DNA from: Microcebus murinus
Lineage: Eukaryota; Chordata; Mammalia; Primates; Cheirogaleidae
DNA length: 64,000 nt
Direction: 5' to 3'
Assembly (NCBI RefSeq): GCF_040939455.1
Contig: NC_134106.1
Location: 80,297,001 to 80,361,000, forward strand
Positions 32,666 to 44,812 of the stretch are shown piece after piece (positions within the stretch are counted from its first letter, which is position 1; every line of letters begins with the position of its first letter). Under the pieces are notes generated by a model, which was given only the letters and a program-made list of their open reading frames with translations, searched no databases and had not been told where the DNA came from. A program made the translations under genes and the position numbers.

Positions 32666-33622
32666 TTCATTATGCCATAGCCTCTCATTTATATAGTCAT
32701 ATGAATTAATTCTGATTAGGAAACGTGGTCAGAAAAGGCGAGGCCAGGTTGGGCGCTGCCATGGGGTACTCAGATGCAGCTTGGGTTCCAGGCTGAGCAG
32801 CAGCAGTGAGTGAGCAGACCCGGGCACAGAGAGGAAGCCTAGCCTGTGGGAGGGACACCAGAAGGCCCTGCCTTCAGTCATCCCAAACTCCAGCTGCACG
32901 TGCAAGTCCCATACTTGGCATGAACATACTATCTGCAGCTCCCTGCCACATCCTGCTTTCCAGTTACTCACTCTTGCTGATCTGTCCCTACCCACTGTCA
33001 ACCCCATTCCCCTATTCCCACCTCACAGTCCCTGTCCCCAGAGACATAGTAAAGACTCACAGCCTCCTGTGGTGGATCCTGTGGACTGCCTCCTGTCATT
33101 CATTCCAGCCCCTCCTGTAGCTGCTGGAAAGCTCCAAACTACATTTCCCAGGTCTTCTTGCAAGCAGGGCTCTGCCAATGACTCAGACTCTACCAAACAG
33201 ATTGGCAAGCAAGAGACTCCAACTTGGACTGAGTGAAGAGGGCAAGGCAGTCATTTTGTCAGGGTGGGAGGCTGCAGAAGCAGTGAGTTCTGTGGTCACT
33301 GCTTCCTGACAGATGGCTTTCCGTGGGGTGGCACCTCTGAGTGGGCTTCTGAGGCTGGGAGTTGTTCCCGAAAGCTCCCCCTGGAGTCAACTGCCCCCAC
33401 TCTTACAGTGATTTTGTAAACCATTTAACCGTAATGAATTCCATGAACTAACTGGCCAGAGTGGTTCCTGCTGTTTGCTAGAAAATCCATTTTTAATGCA
33501 CCCTCAGAGGATGGCTGACATTGAGTATGTATATTAATATTTAATATCATCCATTTATTGGTGTCCTATGACATCCCAATCACACATGATACATGTATAC
33601 CTATATATACATATATATGTAT
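32666..33622. other. Unassigned stretch
   Basis: The string aaactacatttcccaggtct (33137-33156) is common in old mammalian repeats, but I cannot name or bound the element. Frames on both strands overlap and have no domain. A short AT run (tatatatacatatatatgta) lies at 33602-33621. Confidence 0.4.
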
Positions 33623-33956
33623 ATAGAACCATCGCCCGGTGTCTATGGGGGTTGGTTCCAGGACCCCTCCCATACCAAACCCACAGATGCACAACTTACT
33701 TGTATAAAAATGGCATAGCATTTGCACATGACCTATGAACATAGTCCAGTACACTTTAATCATCTCTAGATTGTTATAATACCTAATACAACATAAATGC
33801 TATGTAAATAGTTGTTATACTGTATTGTTTAGGGAATAATGACCAGGAAAAAAGTCTGTACATGTTCAGGACACATGCAATTTTTCTTCAAATATTTTTG
33901 ATTTTCTGTTGTTTGAATCCATGGATCTGGCGCCCACAGACATAGAGGGTCAACTG
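33623..33956 (+). mobile_element. Tigger-type miniature element, second family
   Basis: The left end has ggtgtctatgggggttggtt ccagg in place of the usual terminal repeat, and the right end reads catagagggtcaactg followed by TA. The middle carries taatcatctctagattgtta and gttgttatactgtattgttt, which are diagnostic for this Tigger-related family. A second copy in the opposite direction lies at 54735-55035. Confidence 0.78.
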
Positions 33957-33984
33957 TATATGTCTGTGTGTGTGTGGTCTCATT

Positions 33985-34160
33985 CAATATCAGAACAACC
34001 TAACATAGCACATTACCCTTATTTTGGAGTTAAAGAAACTGTGACTTAGGAAATTTAGTAATTTTCCCAAGGTTTGGTAGCTAGTAAATGGCAGAACCAG
34101 GATTTGAATATACAATGTCTAAATCCAGAGACTTTGTTCTTTTCCACACTGGCACCCAAG
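33985..34160 (-). repeat. MIR SINE, antisense
   Basis: The order taaagaaactgtgacttagg, cccaaggtttggtagctagt and aatggcagaaccaggatttg is antisense MIR, with good retention of the central block. Confidence 0.78.
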
Positions 34161-34354
34161 ATAGTCCTGTGAGACATACCATTAACTGCCATGCATGAAA
34201 CCTCATCTCATTCGTCCTGGCACTCACTCTCCCAAGACCCCAGGCTTCAGGTCACATCCAGTTCCATCTTCTAAGTTCGTCGAGGTTCTATGCCCGTCTG
34301 GCAGCAGGGTTATTTGAGAAGGGCTGCAGTGCGGGTCAGCACCCCACAAACCTT

Positions 34355-34500
34355 CCTGTGCATGTGAAGCCCTGGGGTCCTCTCGAAATGCAGATTCTGA
34401 TCTGGGAGTCTGGGGCGGGCCCTGAGATTCCGCCTTTCTTACGAGTTTCCGGGTGGGGCTGGACCACGGACCACACTTTAGGTAGCCAGGGCCGGGCAGC
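34355..34500 (+). mobile_element. MER5A-like hAT-Charlie fragment
   Basis: The strings tcgaaatgcagattctgatc, gagtctggggcgggccctga and cacggaccacactttaggta match MER5A in sense orientation. The right terminal repeat is present but worn. The left part is missing or too diverged to align. Confidence 0.62.
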
Positions 34501-34504
34501 GTAG

Positions 34505-34665
34505 CCTCTCACTCTTGGTTTCGAATTTCATCCCTACCACTCATTGACAGTACAATCTGGGGTAACTTAATTTAACTTCTCTGGGGCTTAGGATCTTTGA
34601 AACAGGGAACATACTATTATAACAACCCCACTGGGGAAATTAAATTAAAGGAGATGATGGGTGAC
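34505..34665 (+). repeat. MIR SINE
   Basis: The order gtacaatctggggtaactta, tttaacttctctggggctta and aacaaccccactggggaaat with a final taaattaaaggagatgatg is sense MIR, diverged. Confidence 0.6.
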
Positions 34666-35999
34666 GCAGACTAGCTTCTCACTTACTTTGGTTAGAATCG
34701 GAGTCGATGCCTCCACTGGCATAAAACGTGAGGCTGTTATCCAGGCAAAGCTGTTAAACTCCAGGTCAGGGCCGGGCCCAAAGCCTGGGTTAAAACATCA
34801 GCTCTCTGCATCCCCCTGGAAGAATGACCTTAGCAGAAGCCATCTGGTCGTTCTGGTTGAGACTTGTTTCAGGTGGCCTGGAGGTCCTGTTTATTTGGGG
34901 TGATTATTTTAAATGCCACCTAGACTTCAAATGGGGTGCACACAACCTGTTCCCAAGCCCAGGCGTTCACATCCGTTACCTGTAGTTTCAGAAGGAGTTG
35001 TTTCCCAAGAGCAGGTGTCCAAACTCTCCCTCCGACGTAGCTGTAGAAAACAAAGCAAAGCTGGTTCCACTTTTATACTCAGAGAGCAAAAAGATAGGAG
35101 CACCTCTTCCCAAACTCCTAGGGAAGAGGAGTCTTCAGGCTTGGGTGCTCCAGGGCCAGGCTGGGACAAACCACCCACTGTGAGGCAGATTGAGTATGTG
35201 CTCGCCGCCTGCCTCCATTGTTTCCCTTCCTGGAATAGCTGTTTGTTCTCACCAGTTAGTATTGTCAGCATTTCCATTCAAGACCATATTGTCAGGGCTT
35301 TATGTTTAAGTCAGGCATAAAAATGAGCCTTGAACTGAAACTTGGAAGCCGGGCAATTAGCATATTTGAAGGAAAGCCAATTGGTCTTTTGTTATTCTGG
35401 AGGGCAGAAGGGGCTTTTCCATGCACTTCTAAATGACAAAAAGGATTTGTGTTTGGGGCATTTTAAAACGAAGCAGTAGGCATGAGCTTGGGCCTTTTAT
35501 ACACAGAAGCTCACAAGAAAATTGTCTCTGGGCTGCTGGGATGGTGTCCATGTAGGGGGCCGGGGGACCCCAAGGATGTTTTCTGCTGACCAGAAGGAAC
35601 TGGAGCACTTTAATGTGAAAATTGGAAGCCGAGGAACTTTGTGTTTAAAGCAGAACTGGTGGAGTAGCCAAGTCCAAGGCTGCTTTCCAGATGCCCTTAG
35701 AGAAAATGCTGACCAGGCAACTGGCAAATATTTACTGAGAGCCTTCTCTGCACAAGATACTAGCTAGTCAGAGATTGGGAACTGGGCTGGGGACTGATAA
35801 GGAAAGAAGTATGCAATCCAAGTAGGAGGGTCATCTGCTTCTAGAAGGATAACAAGCATGAAACTAATAAATGCTCCCTGCCAAAGGAGGAAGCAGAAAC
35901 AAAAGTGATATAGAAGTATGTAGGAGACCATGACGGATTGGGAGAAGACTTGGGGGGGTGGTGTTTGGGGAAGGAAGGAGCAGGTGGAAAGAACAATGG
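34666..35999. other. Unassigned unique-looking stretch
   Basis: No named repeat is recognised in these 1.3 kb apart from a short L2-like string (ggcaaatatttactgagagc at 35724). A 135-codon plus frame (34913-35320) and a 116-codon minus frame overlap almost exactly; neither has a known domain. It is a fair place to test for conserved non-coding sequence. Confidence 0.45.
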
Positions 36000-36165
36000 T
36001 TTTGGGACCCCCTACTAACTGTGAGAGCTTGGCAAATTTCTGAGCCTTGGGGGAGTACAAGTAAGTGTAAGAAAACTAAGAAAAATACTACCGGGACCAG
36101 GTTTTGTGGAGATTAAATGAGATAATGCATGTTATGTGTTTAGCAAATAGTAATTGGTAATTATC
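36000..36165 (+). repeat. MIR SINE
   Basis: The strings actgtgagagcttggcaaat, ttctgagccttgggggagta and gagattaaatgagataatgc are in MIR order. The copy is diverged and partial. Confidence 0.6.
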
Positions 36166-36536
36166 GTGTTTAAATGGCAGGCACATTTTGAGAATCAAAT
36201 AATCAGAGAAAATGGATCTAGTGAGAAAGGCTTGAAGATACAGGCAGCAGGTAGGATGAGGATGGTATCCTGACTCAGTGGCAAAGATGCAGGACATTCT
36301 GTAATCCCCGCCCTGCATTTTGTGCATACCAAATACATAATTGCTGGTTAATTTTTCATAATGCACATGAACAGGACAAACATTTTTCTTATAAGACATT
36401 TCAGGTACAGAGATTCGTATAACTAGGGTTGTCAGATAAAGCATAGGCCGCCTCAGTGACACATGGTTATGCCAAACTTTATTTATACTAAAAAATTGTT
36501 CATTGTTAAACTGAAATTCAATTTGAGTATCCTGCG
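36166..36536. other. Unassigned stretch
   Basis: No recognised feature. The 174-codon minus frame that crosses it owes its length to the adjoining alternating repeat and is not a gene. Confidence 0.4.
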
Positions 36537-36617
36537 TTTTGTGTGCGTGTGCGTGTGTGTGCGTGCGTGCGCGCACGTGTGTGCGTGTGTGTGCGTGTGC
36601 GCGTGCATGCACACACT
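36537..36617 (+). repeat. Alternating GT/GC purine-pyrimidine tract
   Basis: About 80 bp of alternating purine and pyrimidine (tgtg, tgcg and gcgcgcacgtg units) with a near-palindromic centre gtgcgcgcac (about 36566-36575). GC-containing alternating tracts are the sequences most prone to left-handed Z-DNA under negative supercoiling. It is also expected to be length-variable. Confidence 0.9.
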
Positions 36618-37476
36618 AAGTGTAGCAACTCTAAACCTAACACCTATGTACCCAACACTCAGAGTTAACTAATACTAATATTTTGCCATCCTAACTTGAG
36701 CTTTTCTAACGTTTTAAAAAGAAAGTTACAGATCACAGTTCAAATCCCTTTGTAACCTTTGCCAGTTAATTCCCTTTCCCCAACACACCATTTTTCTCCA
36801 AAAATGTCCACTATTTTTATGTTAGCGAGTATCTTTATGTGGGTGGTTTTCTGCTTTTACTACATGTGTATCTACCCAGAAACAAAATATACTCTTGTTT
36901 TTTGTGCTTTACAGATTTACATAAATGATATACTGCTGTATTTTTCTTTCTGCCACATAATTTTATTTAAACGTAAAATATTTGATATATAGCATAGTTG
37001 AGATATATATAATAGTAATAAAGCCAATACCTGTATGCCCACTACCCAGAAGTAGCACATTGCCAAGAATTTCGAAGTGTCCACGTGTCCCCTTCCCAAC
37101 TGCATCTTCCTGACACCACATGAGAGGTAACCGCTTCTCTGAGTTGAGTGTTTATTCTTTCTTTACACTTCTTTATAGTGTTATCATAATATATGAAATT
37201 CTGAGTGACACTGTTTAGTTTCAGATGTATTTAAACTGTGTACAGAACAGAGCATCATGTTGTACATGTTCTCCTGAGGCCGTATTCTTTTGACATCATA
37301 TAGTTGTGAGGCTCATTCCTGTTGAAAGAGCTATGGTTCCTTGATTTTTTTCGCTACTGTATAGTATTCCATCGGATAAACATACCACATCTGGTACTAC
37401 CATGGGGCATTTAAGTTGTTTCAAGTTTTTGTTACTACAAATATTGCTGTTATGAACATTATTGTATTTTTTTCTG

Positions 37477-37478
<2 letters not shown>

Positions 37479-37515
<37 letters not shown>

Positions 37516-37526
37516 TGTGTATATAT
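37479..37526 (+). repeat. TG dinucleotide microsatellite
   Basis: About sixteen tg units with tatg interruptions inside the antisense L1. Expected to be length-variable. Confidence 0.92.
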
Positions 37527-37997
37527 GCAAGAATTTCTCTGTGGTGAATACCTAAGAGTGTGATTTCTGGGTCCTTGTATTATCACCATCATTTTTCAAA
37601 GTGGTCTGCCAGTTTATGCCCCACCAGAGGTTTTACCAGTTTTATACCTCTACCAGAAGTGTATAAGTATTCTGGGTGTTTCACAACCCTTCCAACATCT
37701 GCCAGTCTACCGGGGACAAAATAATGTCTTGCTACAGCTAAATTTCCATTTCTCTGATTATTAATGATGTTAATCATATTTTTATATGAGTATTGGCCAC
37801 TTTTAGCTTCTTTTCTGTGAAAAGCCTGTTCCAGTCATTTGTCCAGTTTTCTATTGGGTTTGTCTTTTTTTCTCAATTGATTTGTGAGAACTCTTTATAT
37901 AATCTGGATATTAATCCTTTGTTGGTTATATATGTTGCAAATATTTACTTTTAGTTTGTGGCCTGCCTTTTCATTTTTTTTTTGTGGCCTCTTTTGA

Positions 37998-38075
37998 ACT
38001 CCTGACCTCAAGCAATGCGCCCACCTCGGTTTCCCAGAGTGCTAGGATTACAGGTGTGAGCCACCGCGCCCGGCC
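37998..38075 (-). repeat. Tailless Alu fragment with 17-bp target duplication
   Basis: On the minus strand this is only the first 78-80 bases of an Alu, from ggccgggcgcggtggctcac to a sudden stop at ggtcaggagt. There is no right arm and no A-tail. It is flanked by a perfect 17-bp duplication, tttgtggcctcttttga (37981-37997 and 38076-38092). In sense the duplication begins tcaaaagagg, with the TT/AAAA-type site used by L1 endonuclease. The last two Alu bases overlap the target by two bases. This fits the tailless retropseudogene type rather than later deletion. Confidence 0.85.
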
Positions 38076-38600
38076 TTTGTGGCCTCTTTTGATGAAGAAA
38101 CAGTCTCAATTTTAATGTAGTGAAATTTATCAGCCATTTTCTTTTATGGTTAGCACTTTAAGGTTTTATTTAAGAAAACGTTCTTTTTGCGGGCATCATA
38201 AAGATATTATTTATATTCTCATCTTAAAGTTCTGAAGTTTGGCCTTTCATATTTAAGCATTTAATCTGCCTCAATTTGATGTTTGTATATGGAGTGAGGT
38301 AAGGATCCAGTTCCATTCTTTCTCCTCCTAATGGATAACCAATTGTTCCAAGGTCATTTATGGGGAAGTCTATTTTTTAAAATTAATCTACAGTGTTGTT
38401 CTTTCCCATATGTGCATAGGTTTGTTTCTGGGTTTCTTCTGTTCCATCAGTCTGTCTGTCTATCCTTTCAAATTCCATACTACCTTAACTATCATAGCTT
38501 TATAACAAATTTTGATGTCTGGAGAAACAAATGTCCCTGATTTCTTATTCACAGTGTCTTATCTATTCTCAGTTCTTAACTTGCAATATAATTTTTGATG

Positions 38601-39710
38601 CAACAAACTTTTTATAGAATTTGTTTATGTTGATACATATCACTCTATATCATTCATTTTAACTGCCATTTATTTGTATTTATATTATGTTTATATATTT
38701 CATTTATAAATATGCCACAATTAATTATCCATTGCCCCACTAATGGACATTAAGTAGTTTCCCATTCTTTTCTTAGCAACTATTAGTGAAGTTGTTACGT
38801 TACAGGGTTTGTACCCTGTCTTCAAATTTACTATATAGTGCAAAATTGCTTTCCAAAGTGGTTAAACCAGTTTATACTCCTACTAGCAGTATAAGAATTG
38901 AAGTTGATCTGCCTCCTTTGTAACACTTTAGACTTTAACTTTTTATTTTTTAAATGAAGGGCATGCAATGTTATCTCATTGATGTTTTAATTTAATTTAA
39001 TTTGATTTTCTTCTTTCCATATAAGAATTTGTTTTTATATGTTTATTAGCCATTCAATTTCTTGTTCATATCATTTGCTCATCTTCCTCTTGGATTGTAT
39101 TCTTATTGATTTGTTTATAGATTATTTTATATTAGAATTTCTAATCCTTTGTTGTTTATGATAGTTGAAATGATCTTCTCCAATACTATATAGATCAGGG
39201 GTTGCCAAACTCTGGTCCTTGCCCATGGCCTATTTCTGTATATACCTGGACTAATTTTAATGTAGTTTAATGTTTTACATTTTCAAAGGTTTCTAAAAGA
39301 GGAAGAAATCAGTGGTAGCAGTAGTAACAGAATGGCTACTTTGCATGTGGCCTGCAAAGCCATATTTATTATCTGGCTATTTACAGAAAAAATTTGCTAA
39401 CCCCTGCTATCAACTATTTTCTAACTTAGTGTTTGTTACATTTTTGTTGTTGTTCAATACAAGTATTTCATTTCAATGTAGTATAATGTATCTTTTTTCC
39501 TTTATAACGTTATAGAATATTATATGGCTTTGGTCCGGCTCTCTGATTTCATAGCCTATTCATATATCACAATGCTAATACCATATTTAAATTTATCAGT
39601 GTTCCAAAATAAGTCTTGATATGTGATAGGGCACATCTGTGCTCCTCCACCTTATGCTTTTCTTTAAACAGTCCCTATCTAACAACCTCTCTGCTCAGTC
39701 GTAATAACCA
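38601..39710 (-). repeat. Second old L1 fragment, antisense, split by a hAT
   Basis: A new antisense L1 run starts with cattgccccactaatggaca, tgctttccaaagtggttaaa and cattgatgttttaatttaat, repeating the 3' part seen in the previous L1, so it is a separate copy. After the hAT it continues to ccaaaataagtcttgatatg. It is truncated and strongly diverged. Confidence 0.68.
39196..39406. mobile_element. hAT-Charlie miniature element in the L1
   Basis: The ends are inverted repeats: caggggttgccaaactctgg on the left and tttgctaacccctg on the right. Inside are catgtggcctgcaaagccat and ttattatctggctatttaca, the decayed form of a well-known Charlie-derived repeat. The flanking 8 bp (atatagat and ctatcaac) agree poorly, so the duplication has decayed. 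L1 sequence resumes on the right. Confidence 0.78.
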
Positions 39711-40270
39711 AAGTAGATTCAGTGCATGAATTGATTTTATACTTAACACATTTCAACCGCCAGTATAGAATATTCAAAAGTTAGGGTTTTTTTTCTGGTT
39801 GATTATTTTTATTGCTATTCCTGAAACAAAGTGAGTATTTTCCACTAATACATGTGTGTATTAGTGATAATTAGGTGACTTGCTCGAAGAACCAAACTCA
39901 TTTTGAGGACATCTGTTTGTCTCTCTTTGCCCTTCTGTTTGCTTCTAGTGCAGGAGCTGAGCTCTTAATTAATTACTGCTTATACAAAGCAGTAATTCCC
40001 CTTGAGACATGAAGCAGGGTGTACTGAAGAAAACACAGCAAATAGTAAATTGCTGTAAACAGACGACAAAATTTACCGAGTGTTTATTTCTTTAAATATT
40101 ATTAGGTACACGAAACCAATCTTCTTGGAGGCCTATCCATTAAACTCATGCAATCATTCCAAATTCTAACCTAACTTCAGCAGCAGAAATGATTCACAGC
40201 AAAATGGAGCCAAGAGGGCTGTAGTTAGATTTTAGATTTCTATGTTTCATGTTTTGAAGTTGATTTTGTT
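39711..40270. other. Unassigned stretch
   Basis: No recognised feature. A short repeated string taatacatgtgtgtattag (39845-39864) is palindromic. Confidence 0.45.
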
Positions 40271-40580
40271 TTGTTTCATTTTTGTTTTTTATTTTTTGAG
40301 ACAAAGTCTCACACAGTGGTGTCATCATACTCATTGCAACCTCCAACTCCATACTCACTGCAACTTCTAACTCCTGGGCTCAAGCAATCCTCCTGCCTCA
40401 GCCTCCAGAGTAGCTGGGACTACAGGCATGCACCACTGCATCCAGCTCATTTTTCTATTTTTTGTAGAGATGGGGTTTCACTCTTGCTCAGGCTGGTCTT
40501 GAACTCCTGACCTCTAAGCCATCCTCCAGCCTTACCCTCACAAAGTGCTAGGATTACAGGCGTGAGCCACCACCTGGTCT
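40271..40580 (-). repeat. Alu SINE, antisense, older type
   Basis: A T-run and gagacaaagtctcacacagt lead into a full antisense dimer ending gtgagccaccacctggtc. The lemur linker is absent. A small internal repeat (ccatactcactgcaacttc) duplicates part of the left region. It is diverged and belongs to the old cohort. Confidence 0.9.
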
Positions 40581-42084
40581 AATGTTCTCAAGTTTTCTAA
40601 CAGCTTTGTTAAGGCATAATCTACAGACCTTACATTCACTCATTGTAAGTGCTCAATTCAATGATTTTTAACAAATTTATGGAGCAACTATCACCACAAC
40701 CTGGTTTTACAATATTTCCATTAACCCCAAAAGTTCCCTCATACCTGTGTGTCATCCATTCCCCAACCCCTAGGTAACTGCTCATCTGCTTTCTGTCTCT
40801 ATAAATTTACCTTTTCTGGGCAGTTATTATATGTGCAATACGTAGCCTGTGTCTTGCTTCTTTCACTATGTCTTAGCATAAGGTTTTTGAGGTTTCTCTA
40901 TGTCGTAGGATGTATAAGTAATTTTTTTCCTTTTTGTTGCTGAAGAGTATTCCATTGTATGCATAAGACATTTTGTTTATCCATTCACCAATTAATGGAC
41001 ACTTGGATTGTCTCTAGTTTTTGGCTACTATGAAACATAGTACTGCTTTGAACATTTGCATACATGTATTTGTGTGGACATGTGTTTTCATTTTTTAGGT
41101 GGATTCCTAGGAGTAGAATTGGTGGCTCAATGGCTAAGTTTAACCTTGTAAGAAAATGCCAGATTTTCTAAAATGCCTGCACCATTTTAAATTCCCAGAG
41201 GCAACATGTGAGGGTTACAATTTCTGCATATCCTCATCACACTTGTCTTTTTTATTTGATGATGATGGCCATCTCTGTGAGTGTGTAGTAGTATCTCATT
41301 GTGGCTTTAATTCCCATTTTCCTAATAAATAATGTTGTTGAACATCTTTTCAAGAGCTTATTTTTTAGTCATTTTTACGACTTCTTTGGTGAAATGGCTA
41401 TTCAAATTTTTCAATCATTTCTATATTGGATTATTTGTTTTGTTATGCTCGGAGAGTTCTTTACATAGGTTGGATATAAGTCCTTTATCAGATATATGAT
41501 TTGCAAATATTTTCTCTCAGTCTATGGCTTGTCATTTAATTTTGTTACTGGTATCTTTTAATGCACAAATCTTTTAAAGCACAAATGTTTTAAATTTTGA
41601 TGAAGTCCAATTTATCTATTTTTTTTATTTTGTGGATCTTGTTTTTGGCATCACTTATAGGAATATGTAGCCCTATCTAAAGTCACAAAGATTTTCTCTT
41701 GTGTTTTCTTCTACAAGTTTAATAATTTTAGCTCATACATTTATGTCTATGATCCATTGTGGGTTAATTTTTTTGTTTATGAGATGAGGGTCTAGACTTT
41801 TTATTTTGTTTTGGTTTTTTGGCATGTGGATATTTAATTGTCCCAGAAACTTTTGTTGAAAGGGTAACCCTTTCATAATTGAATTGAAGTGTCTGGGACC
41901 ATTGTAGCAAATCTATTGGATGTAAATATGAGGATTTATTTCTAGACTTTTAGTTCTGTTCCATTGATCTATATACCTATCCTTACACTAATACTACATT
42001 ATCTTAATAAGTGTAGTTTTATAGTAAGTTCTAAATCGAGTAATGAAAGCCCCTAATTTGTTCTCTTTTAAAAATTGTTTTGGT

Positions 42085-42390
42085 GGCCGGGCGCGGTGGC
42101 TCACGCCTGTAATCCTAGCTCTCTGGGAGGCCGAGGCGGGCGGATTGCTCGAAGTCAGGAGTTCGAAACCAGCCTGAGCAAGAGCGAGACCCCATCTCTA
42201 CTATAAATAGAAAGAAATTAATTGGCCGGGCATGGTGGCGAATGCCTGTAGTCCCAGCTACTTGGGAGGCTGAGGCAGGAGGATTGCTTGAGCCAGGAGT
42301 TTGAGGTTGCTGTGAGCTAGGCTGACGCCACGGCACTCACTCTAGCCTGGGCAACAAAGCGAGACTCTGTCTCAAAAAAAAAAAAAAAAA
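42085..42390 (+). repeat. Alu SINE, young, with linker deletion
   Basis: A full dimeric Alu with very few differences from the lemur type, an A-tail of about 17 and a perfect duplication aaaaattgttttggt (42070-42084 and 42386-42400). Between the arms the linker stops at aattggcc and jumps straight to gggcatgg, a loss of about 27 bp between two gcc copies. It may mark a subfamily or a single deletion. It is inserted in the L1. Confidence 0.95.
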
Positions 42391-44812
42391 TTGTTTTGGT
42401 TAATGTAGGTCCTTTACATTTTCATATTTTTTTATCAGATTGTCAATTCTTACAAAAAAGCTTACTGGGGTGTTTGATAGAAATTGTGTTATATTAATAA
42501 ATCAATTTGGGGAGAATTGCCATCTTGACAATATTGAAATCCATGAGCATTTGGAATATCTCTCCATTTATTTAGCTTGTTTTTAACTTTTCTCGATAAT
42601 GTTTTAATATTTTCCATGTACAAATCTGTACTTCCTTTATTAATCTATTCCTGTTTTATTCTCTCTGACGCTGTTATAAACAAAGTAGTTTTCCTAATTT
42701 CATTTGGATGTTTTCATTGCTAGCATATAAAATTACAATTGATTTCTTTTATATTGATCTTGTCAGACAACCTTGTTACACTTGCTTATGTGTTCTTATT
42801 ACTTTTAGGTGGATTCTTTGGCATTTTCTACATATGGAATCGTGTCTTCTAAGAATAGACAGTTCTTTTCAATCTGGATGATCTTATGTTTTCATTATTG
42901 TTTTTTGTGTGTGTGCCTATTTTACTGTCTAAAACCTCTAGTACAATGTTAAAGAGAAGTCACAAGAGTGGAAATTTCTGCCTTGTTACTGATTTTAAGA
43001 GAGAAGCATTCACTTTTTCACCAGTGAGTATGATGTTAGCGATGGGTTTTTCACAGATGCCTTTTGTCCAGTTGTGGAAGATCCCTTCTATTCCTAATTT
43101 ATTGAGAGTTTTTAATCACAAATGGGTGTGAGATTTTGTCAAGCATTTTTTCTGTATTTATTGAGATGATCATGTGGATTTTTGTCCTTCATTCTATTAA
43201 TATACTGAATTATATTAATTTTCAAATGTTAAACCAACCTTTCATTCCTAGGATAAACCCTACTTGGTCACAGTGTGTCATCCTTTTTATATGTTGCTGG
43301 ATTCAATATGCTAATATCTTATTAAAGAATAATGCATCCTTGTGCATTAGGGATATTGGTTTGTAGTTTTTTTCTTAAAATGTTTTTACCTGGCTGTGAT
43401 GGGAAATACTCGCCTCATAGAATGAGTTGGGAAGTGTACCCTCCTCCATTTTCTGAGAGAGTTTGTGAAGGATTGATACTATATCTTCTTTAATTATTTG
43501 ATAGAATTTGCCAGTGAAGCCATTAAGTTCTGAGGTTTCTTTGTGGGAATTTATAAACTAATTCAATTTCTCTACTTCTTAGAGTTCCATCCAGATTTTC
43601 TATTTCTTCTTGAGTAAGTTTTGATAATTTTTGTCTAAGAATTTGTCCATTTTATTTATCTGATTATTAATAGTTAGCATAAAGTTATTCATAATAATTC
43701 CTCATAATCTTTTTAATTTCTGTAAGACCATCAATGATGTCCTCTCTTTCACTCTTGATTTTGGGTTTAGAATTCTAAGATAATTTTTACCCAAATGTTT
43801 AATCTATCATCTTCCAGCTTCCCTTGTTTCAGACAAGAACAATTCTCATTATTATCTTTGTTCCTCTGTACATAATATGTCTTAATGCCCCTGCATAGTT
43901 TTTAATATTATTTATTTATCTTTGATTTAAAGAAATTTGATTATGATATGGCTTGATGCTGTTTACTTCATTATTTCTTGTGTCTTGTGTTCATGAGACT
44001 TCTTAGATTTGTGCATTTTTGGTTTTCATCAAATTTGGAAAAATTTTGGCCATTATTTTTTCAAATATTTTTTCCATCCTCTGCTCCCTCTGGGACTCCA
44101 ATGACATGCATATTGGATTGTTTTAAGTTTTCCCACAATTCACTGATGCTGTTTACTTTTTTTTCCTGGTCTTTATTCTCTCTGCTTTCATTTGGGTAAT
44201 TTCTATTGCTATGTCTTCAAGTTCACTAATCTTTTCTTCCGCAGTTTCTAATCTTCCATTAACCCTATCCAGCATACTTTTTTTTTTTTTTTTTTAGACA
44301 TTGAAGTTTTTATTCCTAGAAGTTTGATTTGGGTCTTTTTTATGTCTTCCATGTCTCTGTTTATCATGGTTAATCTTCCCCTAGGTTTTCAAGCATATGG
44401 GATATAGTTATAACCGTTTTAATGTTTTTGTCTACTAATTCTATCATTTGGGTTATTTCCTTCCATCAATTACTATCCCTCCTACTATGGATCCTATTTT
44501 CCTGATTCTTTATATGCCTGGTAATTTTTAACTGGACGCTAGATTGTGAATTTTACCTTTTGAGTGCTGGGTATTTTCATATTTCTATAAATATACTTGA
44601 GGTTTATTTTGACATTCAGTTAAGTTACTTGGAAACAACTTTACTTTTTCAGATCTTGCTTTTAAGATTTGGTAGGTGGGACTAGAGCACTGGGTAGTCT
44701 GGTGATAATTTTGTTCCACTTCTGAGGCAAAACTCTTCTGAGTTCTTTATCTGATGCTCCATGAATCATGAGGTTTTTCACACTGGCTGGTGGGAATAGG
44801 AACTTTCCTGAC

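Larger units (their letters stand above)
36620..38600 (-). repeat. Old L1 LINE, antisense, 3' UTR and ORF2 end
   Basis: From left to right it gives the antisense L1M 3' UTR (tgcccactacccagaagtag), then the ORF2 end (gtatagtattccatcggata, ttgctgttatgaacattatt, ctttatataatctggatatt, tgttccatcagtctgtctgt). The order is colinear with L1, so it is one truncated copy. It contains a tg-repeat and a tailless Alu fragment. No intact frame remains. Confidence 0.82.

Noticed and set aside
34913..35320. 135-codon plus frame overlapped by a 116-codon minus frame
   Set aside because: Near-complete overlap on opposite strands with no domain in either; more likely chance than a gene pair.
36088..36612. 174-codon minus-strand open frame
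   Set aside because: Its beginning is translated from the alternating GT/GC tract (His/Arg/Thr/Ala repeats). The rest matches a MIR and unassigned DNA.
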